The notes beneath the pieces were generated by a model that was not told the DNA's origin, made no database searches, and worked only from the letters and a program-made list of their open reading frames with translations. Below, in pieces: positions 1-5,034 of a DNA stretch of 6,927 nucleotides. Position numbers and translations under genes: made by a program. The DNA lies in NCBI GenBank assembly GCA_044354975.1, contig JBIKZA010000085.1, positions 1-6,927 on the forward strand, in the 5' to 3' direction. The first letter of the stretch is position 1; every line of letters starts with the position of its first letter. This DNA comes from CAIZGX01 sp044354975 (GTDB taxonomy: Bacteria > Bacteroidota > Bacteroidia > Flavobacteriales_D > Sanyastnellaceae).

Positions 1-80
1 TTAATGAGTGAGGCATCAATGCATTGAGCAGAACTTACCAGAGATCCAAGGACAAAGAAGAAGGCGAGAATGTGTTTCAT
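1..80 (-). CDS. N-terminus of a small secreted protein (partial, 3' part outside the window)
   Basis: An ATG at 78-80 on the minus strand opens a frame of 26 codons that stays open to the window edge. The product begins MKHILAFFFVLGSLVSSAQC followed by IDASLI. This is a classic Sec signal peptide: a short basic start, a hydrophobic core at residues 4-14, and a small-residue cleavage site near SSA|Q. It is not a lipoprotein signal, because Gln rather than Gly or Ala precedes the Cys. The start of the mature chain (QCIDASLI) resembles the opening of small Bacteroidota secreted proteins that carry a Kazal-like 'DPVCGC' repeat, but that region is not in the window, so this identity is only a guess. 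The gene lies downstream of the terminator at 128-149, so it probably has its own promoter; I could not recognise one in the 47-bp gap. The reading frame and signal peptide are fairly secure; the function is unknown. Confidence 0.6.
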   Translation of the reverse strand, partial: MKHILAFFFVLGSLVSSAQCIDASLI

Positions 81-127
81 GTTGTTTAGAGAAGTGTTTG
101 TGCGAAAAGGTTGTTCGGTTGGAAAAA

Positions 128-149
128 TAAAAGCCCTCTCGGGCTTTTA
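128..149 (-). terminator. Intrinsic terminator after the acidic-protein gene
   Basis: On the minus strand the sequence reads TAAAAGCCC-GAGA-GGGCTTTTA, then TTTTTCC. This is a perfect 9-bp stem (GC-rich near the loop) closed by a GNRA-type tetraloop (GAGA) and followed by a U-rich tract. It starts 5 bp past the stop codon of the acidic protein at 154-156. That is the expected form and position of a Rho-independent terminator ending the leftward transcript, and it separates that transcript from the secreted-protein gene at 1-80. Confidence 0.9.
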
Positions 150-153
150 AGTA

Positions 154-504
154 TCAGTCTTCGTCTTCATCAGATTCATTTGAATCTTCGCCATCGTCTG
201 AAGTATCAGTATCATCCTCTTCTTCGTCATCTTCTGAGGAATTATCGTCTGACTTGAATCCATCAAGATCGTTTAAATTCAAACCGTCATCATGTCCGTC
301 CTCTTCAACGACCTTCATGTTCTTGTCAATCTTGAACAAGTAAATAGTGTCTTCGGTCCGAATTTCAAGCGCTTTAATAAAAGCGCCTTTTGGTGTTGTG
401 AAGGATACCAGATGTTCATTTTCAAAACCATTCGGATAAGCAGCTTGAATTAAAGCTGCATGTTCATCTGTGATGTTGTTGTAATCTTTAATAACGCGTT
501 TCAT
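154..504 (-). CDS. Small protein with a highly acidic C-terminal tail (hypothetical)
   Basis: A 116-aa protein in two parts. Residues 1-67 look like a small folded domain (begins MKRVIKDYNNITDEH, later ALEIRTEDTIYLFKID, probably alternating helix and strand). Residues 68-116 are low-complexity and acidic: in the last 32 residues I count 21 Asp/Glu and no Lys or Arg. There is no signal peptide or membrane segment, so it should be cytoplasmic. I recall similar short acidic-tailed proteins in Bacteroidota databases, sometimes labelled 'DNA primase', but no primase motif is visible here and I would not adopt that name. The start ATG (502-504) lies 16 bp after the stop of the deoxyhypusine-synthase-like gene, so the two are almost certainly cotranscribed, and the terminator at 128-149 follows. 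A tail this acidic could bind polyamines, Mg2+ or basic proteins, or mimic nucleic acid. These are guesses from composition and neighbours. The gene call is confident; the function is unknown. Confidence 0.85.
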   Translation of the reverse strand: MKRVIKDYNNITDEHAALIQAAYPNGFENEHLVSFTTPKGAFIKALEIRTEDTIYLFKIDKNMKVVEEDGHDDGLNLNDLDGFKSDDNSSEDDEEEDDTDTSDDGEDSNESDEDED

Positions 505-520
505 AATTCAAAAAAAACTC

Positions 521-1498
521 TTAGTGATTTAATAGCCATGCAAAAATAAGAGGAGCAACTATAGTTGCGTCACTTTCAATAATAAATTTAGGAGTGTGAA
601 TATCTAGTTTACCCCATGTAATTTTTTCGTTTGGAACAGCTCCGCTGTATGAACCGTAACTGGTTGTGCTGTCTGAAATCTGACAGAAGTAACCCCAGAA
701 TGGAATGTCGTGCATTTCCATATCTTGATAAAGCATAGGCACCACACAAATTGGGAAGTCACCTGCAATACCTCCACCAATTTGGAAGAATCCAACGCCT
801 TTTCCACCTGAATTCTTGGTGTACCAATCAGCTAACCACATCATGTATTCAATTCCACTTTTCATAGTGGTCGGCTGAATTTCACCCTTGATGCAATAGC
901 TCGCGAAAATATTTCCCATGGTGCTATCTTCCCATCCTGGACAAATGATTGGAAGGTTGGCCTCTGCAGCAGCGATCATCCATGAGTTCTTCGGGTCAAT
1001 TTGATAGTATTGCTCCAACACTCCGCTCAATATCATTTTGTACATGAACTCATGCGGAAAGTAACGCTCTCCTTTTGCTTGAGCATCTGCCCAAAGTGCA
1101 TGAATGTGTTTTTGCAATCTTCTGAATGCTTCTTCTTCCGGAATGCAGGTATCAGTCACACGGTTCAATCCACGTTCTAACAAACCCCATTCTTCTTGCG
1201 GAGTTAAATCGCGGTAGTTCGGAACACGCTCGTAATGATCGTGAGCAACCAAATTCATCAGGTCTTCTTCCAAGTTCGCACCTGTGCAAGAGATGATATC
1301 CACTTTTCCAGCGCGAATCATTTCAGCCAATGAAATGCCGAGCTCCGCTGTTGACATAGCTCCTGCAAGCGTAATCATCATTTTGCCACCTTCCGTTAAG
1401 TGTGCTTCATAACCTTTGGCTGCGTCAACCAAAGCCGCAGAGTTGAAGTGCAAATAATTGCTCTCCATGAACTCACGCATTGTAGAATATTTTCCCAT
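521..1498 (-). CDS. Deoxyhypusine synthase family protein (bacterial, probable polyamine enzyme)
   Basis: A 325-aa member of the deoxyhypusine synthase (DHS) family, NAD-dependent enzymes that move an aminobutyl group from spermidine to an acceptor through an imine on a lysine. Aligned by eye to human DHS, the catalytic block GSYSGAVPNEKITWGKL (282-298) matches GSDSGARPDEAVSWGKI, placing the catalytic lysine at K297 (human K329), with W295 and E291 also kept. NAD-site features are visible: TGANLEEDL (72-80), the Asp in WEDSTMGN (D191), GGG (241-243) and ESDA (D310). Three substrate-pocket residues appear changed: human D243, H288 and D316 become N196, D247 and Y284. Bacteria lack eIF5A, so true hypusine formation is unlikely; a role in polyamine metabolism (homospermidine-type or agmatine-related chemistry) fits better, and speA lies two genes upstream. 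The length is slightly below that of the eukaryotic enzymes (~370 aa). The ATG at 1496-1498 opens the first conserved region and follows a 91-bp gap with an inverted repeat. The family call is strong; the substrate is unknown. Confidence 0.92.
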   Translation of the reverse strand: MGKYSTMREFMESNYLHFNSAALVDAAKGYEAHLTEGGKMMITLAGAMSTAELGISLAEMIRAGKVDIISCTGANLEEDLMNLVAHDHYERVPNYRDLTPQEEWGLLERGLNRVTDTCIPEEEAFRRLQKHIHALWADAQAKGERYFPHEFMYKMILSGVLEQYYQIDPKNSWMIAAAEANLPIICPGWEDSTMGNIFASYCIKGEIQPTTMKSGIEYMMWLADWYTKNSGGKGVGFFQIGGGIAGDFPICVVPMLYQDMEMHDIPFWGYFCQISDSTTSYGSYSGAVPNEKITWGKLDIHTPKFIIESDATIVAPLIFAWLLNH

Positions 1499-1508
1499 AG
1501 TGTTTGCG

Positions 1509-1532
1509 AAATTCGAACATCAATTCGAATTT
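1509..1532. repeat. Inverted repeat in the leader of the DHS-like gene
   Basis: AAATTCGAA (1509-1517), a 6-bp spacer, then TTCGAATTT (1524-1532): a perfect 9-bp inverted repeat ending 10 bp before the ATG of the DHS-like gene. The right arm overlaps a second 10-bp palindrome, AATTCGAATT (1522-1531). It could be an operator or a weak hairpin covering the ribosome-landing region. There is no U tract, so it is not a terminator. The rest of the 91-bp gap (1499-1589) is AT-rich; I see no convincing promoter or gene in it. Confidence 0.45.
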
Positions 1533-1589
1533 TCAATAAAAAAGTTTGTGATTTTTTTTAGGCTTGAAATGTTGAAAGAAAAAAGCGAA

Positions 1590-2453
1590 TTATGAGATGG
1601 CCTTTTCGGTGCGTTCATTTACCAATTTCACAATGTGACGAATGGTGCGACGCTTGATGATTCGCTCCAAATCCTTGTCAGTTCCTTCGTTGACGAGGTA
1701 TTGAAACTTGAATTTCACAAGTTCACTGGTTACCGCAAAGACTTTTAAATTGTATGACCCAGGTTTGATGTTCGATTGAAATTCGTTCATGCCTTCAATA
1801 ATTTCGCTTTCAAATGCAACAACATCATTAACCGCGAGAATATCAATTTCGAAATCGAGACTGGTTTTCTTAATTTCTCTTCGTGTATAGTTCACAATAT
1901 CTGAACTGAATACAACACTGTTCGGAATGTAAATAAGATCGTCGTCTTCGTTAATGATATGAACGCTAGAAAGCGTAATGTCTTGAATCTTTCCTTTGTG
2001 AAGACCAATTGACACTTCATCTCCAATATTCACAACGCGGGCAAAGGTCATGTACATTCCATTGATGAAATTCGAAATATAGTCTTTCGCTATTAAGACA
2101 ATCGCCGCTGCTAAAAGCGACAAGGTTGTCAGTGCTTTTTCCAAGGAAATGTTCAACACGGCAAGAAGCAGAAGACCGGCGTAGAGCGCGAAAAGAACGG
2201 TTTTAATGTGCCCAATTCCGTATAAGAAATTGTCTCGCTTGCCAACCAATTCAGAGCGGTAAAAGAGAACAACAATCTGATGAATGATATCTGTGATTAA
2301 AACCGTAATAACAATTCGAAAGACAGACTCTGCCATGTAGGCGACATAGGGAAATTGCTTCACAAAATCGAGAATGCCATTCTTATAATTAAACGCTGAT
2401 ATTATGAATATCAGAACAACAACGAGATGAATACTGGAGTTTCTTTTAATCAT
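1590..2453 (-). CDS. MscS-family small-conductance mechanosensitive ion channel
   Basis: A 287-aa inner-membrane channel that opens under membrane tension to release ions and small solutes during hypo-osmotic shock. Hydrophobic segments lie near residues 8-21, 39-65 and 82-101. A final segment at 104-125 corresponds to the pore-lining helix and continues into the MscS core, AKDYISNFINGMYMTFARVV (122-141). The beta-domain signature follows: NIGDEVSIG (142-150), KGKIQDI (153-159) and IYIPNSVVFSSDIVNYTRRE (174-193), matching the 'VIPN...NIINFSR' block of E. coli MscS. Length is close to E. coli MscS (286 aa). The C-terminus (260-287) is basic and helical. The start ATG overlaps the end of speA (ATGATTAA, 8 bp), which suggests translational coupling to the arginine decarboxylase. 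The DHS-like gene follows after 91 bp. The physiological gating solute cannot be told from sequence. Family confidence is high. Confidence 0.93.
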   Translation of the reverse strand: MIKRNSSIHLVVVLIFIISAFNYKNGILDFVKQFPYVAYMAESVFRIVITVLITDIIHQIVVLFYRSELVGKRDNFLYGIGHIKTVLFALYAGLLLLAVLNISLEKALTTLSLLAAAIVLIAKDYISNFINGMYMTFARVVNIGDEVSIGLHKGKIQDITLSSVHIINEDDDLIYIPNSVVFSSDIVNYTRREIKKTSLDFEIDILAVNDVVAFESEIIEGMNEFQSNIKPGSYNLKVFAVTSELVKFKFQYLVNEGTDKDLERIIKRRTIRHIVKLVNERTEKAIS

Positions 2454-3846
2454 TGTAATATCCTAAAATTTCTAAGATGTCTTTTGGTTTTTGTTCAGGT
2501 GCAAATTCTTTGTACTTGATTTTTCCTTTCGCATCGCGATCAATAAGTATATGTCTCGGCTGAGGGACAAGGCAGTGATGAATTCCACCAAAACCACCGA
2601 GCGTATCTTGATAAGCACCTGTGTTGAAGAAGCCGATGTACTGATCTTGATCTGGATAAAATCTCGGCAAGTAGATAGCATTCGTATGCTGCTCAGAATT
2701 GTAATAGTCGTCTGAATCGCACGTTAATCCACCCAAGAACACACGTTCATATACTTCGTCCCAATTGTTGAGCGGCAGCATAATGAATTTTTTGTTAATC
2801 GCCCATGTGTCGGGTAATGTGGTCATGAAAGATGAGTCAATCATGTTCCACTTCTCACGATCGTTTTGTTCTTTCTGATAAAGGATTTTGTAAATCGCTC
2901 CGCCACTTTCTCCAACGGTGAATGAACCGAATTCAGTGAAGATATTCGGAACAGGAACTCCAGCATCTTCACAAGCAGCTTTGATCTGTCTTAAGATTTC
3001 AGTCACCATGTACTGATAGTCGAAGCTGAATGCAATGGAAGTCTTGATGGGGAATCCACCACCGATATTCAAGCTATCCAGAGTTGGACATATCTCGCGT
3101 AACTCGCAATACACTTTCAAACACTTCACTAATTCGTTCCAATAATAGGCGGTGTCTTTGATACCGCTATTGATGAAGAAGTGAAGCATTTTCAATTTCA
3201 AATTCGGATCGTCGTGAATGACTTTCTTGTAGAATTTCGTAATGTTCTTGTATCCAATACCTAAACGTGAAGTATAGAATTCAAATTTCGGTTCTTCTTC
3301 ACTCGCAATACGAATTCCAATGTTTAAAGGCGATGTAGCGCGCTCTTTGAACACATTCAATTCATAGGCATTGTCTATAACTGGAATAATATTCTCGAAT
3401 CCGTTTTCTTTCAAATCTAAAATGCGCTGTACGTATTCTTCCTTCTTGAATCCGTTGCACACTATTGTTTGCTCTTTCGTGATTTTCTTCAACGTATATA
3501 AACGCTTGATCAAATCAATGTCATAAGCCGAAGATGTTTCCAAATGAACTTTGTTCTTCAACACTTCTTCCAACACGTATCTGAAGTGAGAACTCTTTGT
3601 GCAATAGCAATAATGGTATTCACCTTCATAGCCGACTTCTTGTTTTCCTTTTTCGAACCACTCTTTCGCGCGATTAATGTTCTCCGTAATTTTCGGCAAA
3701 TAAGTAAACTTCAAAGGAGATCCGAATTTCTTCACCAAATCCATCATAGGAATGCCGTGAAAAACCAATTCGTCATTTTCCATTTGAAACTCTTCCTGAG
3801 GCCATTCAAATGTCTGGTCAATTAAATCTTTGTACTTCGTGTTCAT
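2446..3846 (-). CDS. speA: Biosynthetic arginine decarboxylase (short, Bacteroidota type)
   Basis: A 466-aa PLP-dependent, fold-III (alanine-racemase-like barrel) decarboxylase that should convert L-arginine to agmatine plus CO2, the first step of putrescine synthesis from arginine. The PLP lysine is K84 in YHYCYCTKSSHF. Other landmarks are SRLGIG (193-198), LHFFINSGI (221-229), the glycine-rich phosphate loop LNIGGGFPI (259-267), TEFGSFTV (304-311, where family members usually have E-x-G-R), the active-site LTCDSDD (374-380, C376/D377) and FFNTGAYQDTLGGFGGIHH (406-424). The GAYQD-x-LG block is typical of SpeA rather than LysA or carboxynorspermidine decarboxylase. E. coli SpeA is about 658 aa; this form lacks the large insertions and C-terminal helical part, as I recall for flavobacterial members. 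The start ATG at 3844-3846 gives the N-terminus MNTKYKDLIDQT that I associate with the family. It sits 63 bp after corA with a candidate promoter between them, and overlaps the MscS gene by 8 bp. No agmatinase gene is in the window. Confidence 0.93.
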   Translation of the reverse strand: MNTKYKDLIDQTFEWPQEEFQMENDELVFHGIPMMDLVKKFGSPLKFTYLPKITENINRAKEWFEKGKQEVGYEGEYHYCYCTKSSHFRYVLEEVLKNKVHLETSSAYDIDLIKRLYTLKKITKEQTIVCNGFKKEEYVQRILDLKENGFENIIPVIDNAYELNVFKERATSPLNIGIRIASEEEPKFEFYTSRLGIGYKNITKFYKKVIHDDPNLKLKMLHFFINSGIKDTAYYWNELVKCLKVYCELREICPTLDSLNIGGGFPIKTSIAFSFDYQYMVTEILRQIKAACEDAGVPVPNIFTEFGSFTVGESGGAIYKILYQKEQNDREKWNMIDSSFMTTLPDTWAINKKFIMLPLNNWDEVYERVFLGGLTCDSDDYYNSEQHTNAIYLPRFYPDQDQYIGFFNTGAYQDTLGGFGGIHHCLVPQPRHILIDRDAKGKIKYKEFAPEQKPKDILEILGYYND

Positions 3847-3874
3847 TAGTCGATACCGCGCTTAATATTTTTTG

Positions 3875-3903
3875 CAATTTTAGTGTGTAAATGCTTACGC
3901 AAA
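3875..3903 (-). promoter_or_regulatory. Candidate Bacteroidota-type promoter for speA
   Basis: In the 63-bp gap upstream of speA the minus strand carries TTTG (3900-3903), a 17-nt spacer, then TAAAATTG (3875-3882). This compares with the known Bacteroidota sigma-ABfr pattern, TTG or TTTG near -33 and TAnnTTTG near -7 (one mismatch). The -7-like element ends 28 nt before the speA ATG, giving a short leader. The element is short and the region AT-rich, so a chance match is possible. Confidence 0.35.
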
Positions 3904-3909
3904 GCCATT

Positions 3910-4941
3910 TTACAACCATTTCTTTCGAATAGAGAAAATAAACATTCCAACGCCCACGATGGCCATAAGTCCGAGCGCATAGAAATACCCGCTGTGCCAT
4001 TCCAATTCAGGCATATTCTTGAAGTTCATTCCGTATACACCGGCTATGAATGTAAGTGGAACGAAAATGCTGCTAATAACAGTGAGCGTGCGCATGGTGT
4101 CATTGGTTTTCTGTCCCAATTGACTGTGGTAAAGCGAAAGAAGATTGATAAGCGTTTCACGATACATGGCAATGTTTTCAGATTCGAGCACAATGTGATC
4201 ATAGAGGTCGCGATAGTATTTTTTATTTTCATCTGAAATATCTTTCTGCATGCTGTTGATTGCTTCTTTCAGGGGATCAATGCTTCGCTTGAAATTCATA
4301 ATGCGCTTTTTCATGCGCACGATATGGCTCAAAACAACTGGTTTAGGGTTATTCAAGACAGATAACTCAAGAACTTCTATCTCGTTGGTTAGCACGTGGC
4401 TGTATTGAATGAAGTTGTCTACGATATTGTCTAGAATTAAATAACTCAGATATTCTGCTCCTTTCAAACGTATTTTCCCACGACCACTGCGAATACGTTC
4501 GCGCAGCTGATCTAGCGTATCGCCTGCGTCTTGCTGAAAGAACAACAGTGTATTTCCCGTCACAATCATACTGAATTGCTCAGATTTCACCCCGCGTTTT
4601 TCATTCGGTTCCATCATCTTTCCACAGATAAACGCGCAGTTGTTTTCCAACTCGAATTTTGGTCTCCCATGGGTATTCATTATGTCTTCGAGTACCAGTG
4701 GATGAATATTGAATTGAATGCCGAGTTCGCTTACAATGTCCATTTCATGAACCCCACTTACACAGATCCAATTCACACCTTCGGGCTTTACAACCTTGGA
4801 AATTTCAGAAACCGAAAGGTTCAAAATCTCTTGAACGTGCTCTTCCGTATAATGAATAAAATCAATTTGAACCTTCTCTGTTTTTGGGTCGCCGATATAA
4901 ACTAACGACCCTGGATCCATACCAGCTTTTGAAACGTGCAT
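3910..4941 (-). CDS. corA: CorA-family magnesium/cobalt transport protein
   Basis: A pentameric Mg2+ (Co2+/Ni2+) channel of the inner membrane with a large cytoplasmic domain. Numbering from an upstream GTG as residue 1, the landmarks are PGSLVYIG (17-24), FNIHPLVLEDIMNTHGRPK (84-102), the long stalk helix (about 166-290) and the FVPLTFIAGVYGMNFKNMPE block (300-319). The signature GMN is at 311-313, TM1 at about 292-311, TM2 at about 326-345, and the basic end is RKKWL. The whole chain follows Thermotoga maritima CorA closely (351 aa, with the same IHPLVLEDI, YGMN and C-terminal KKWL landmarks). Start choice: the frame opens at GTG 4960-4962, directly after an in-frame TGA, but I prefer ATG 4939-4941 (codon 8), which follows an A-rich AAGAAAAAC stretch; the GTG would add 7 residues. 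No terminator is visible between its stop and speA, so readthrough into the polyamine genes is possible. It is divergent from mpl, 72-93 bp apart depending on the start. Confidence 0.92.
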   Translation of the reverse strand: MHVSKAGMDPGSLVYIGDPKTEKVQIDFIHYTEEHVQEILNLSVSEISKVVKPEGVNWICVSGVHEMDIVSELGIQFNIHPLVLEDIMNTHGRPKFELENNCAFICGKMMEPNEKRGVKSEQFSMIVTGNTLLFFQQDAGDTLDQLRERIRSGRGKIRLKGAEYLSYLILDNIVDNFIQYSHVLTNEIEVLELSVLNNPKPVVLSHIVRMKKRIMNFKRSIDPLKEAINSMQKDISDENKKYYRDLYDHIVLESENIAMYRETLINLLSLYHSQLGQKTNDTMRTLTVISSIFVPLTFIAGVYGMNFKNMPELEWHSGYFYALGLMAIVGVGMFIFSIRKKWL

Positions 4942-5034
4942 GTTTTTCTTGTGAAGATACACTCAACATTTCATTCTGAATAAATTTTAATGCGAACCTA
5001 GGTCGCTTGGAAGTTTAACGTCATCTTCGTATCA

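Noticed and set aside
157..250. Repeat-like GAT/GAA/TCA-rich stretch
   Set aside because: This is the coding sequence of the acidic Asp/Glu/Ser tail; it has no regular repeat unit or spacer and is not a CRISPR or a tandem array.
521..1498. True eukaryote-like deoxyhypusine synthase
   Set aside because: Bacteria lack eIF5A, and several spermidine-pocket residues differ, so hypusine synthesis was not assigned.
1531..1560. A-tract/T-tract pairing after mscS as a terminator
   Set aside because: On the minus strand TAAAAAA...TTTTTTA could pair, but the stem is all A-U with a 10-nt loop and no GC core, so it is unlikely to stop transcription.
3883..4236. Open frame of 117 codons on the plus strand
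   Set aside because: It lies opposite corA, which has a full-length family match including GMN; the plus-strand product has no recognisable domain and reads as a shadow. The same applies to 4531-4905, 3544-3825 and 2491-2715.
4942..5034. Mg2+ riboswitch or clear promoter in the corA/mpl divergent gap
   Set aside because: The gap is too short for known Mg2+ riboswitches and I see no matching structure. TAAATTTT (4981-4988) resembles a -7 element for mpl, but the nearest upstream TTG is about 29 bp away, too far for a convincing match.
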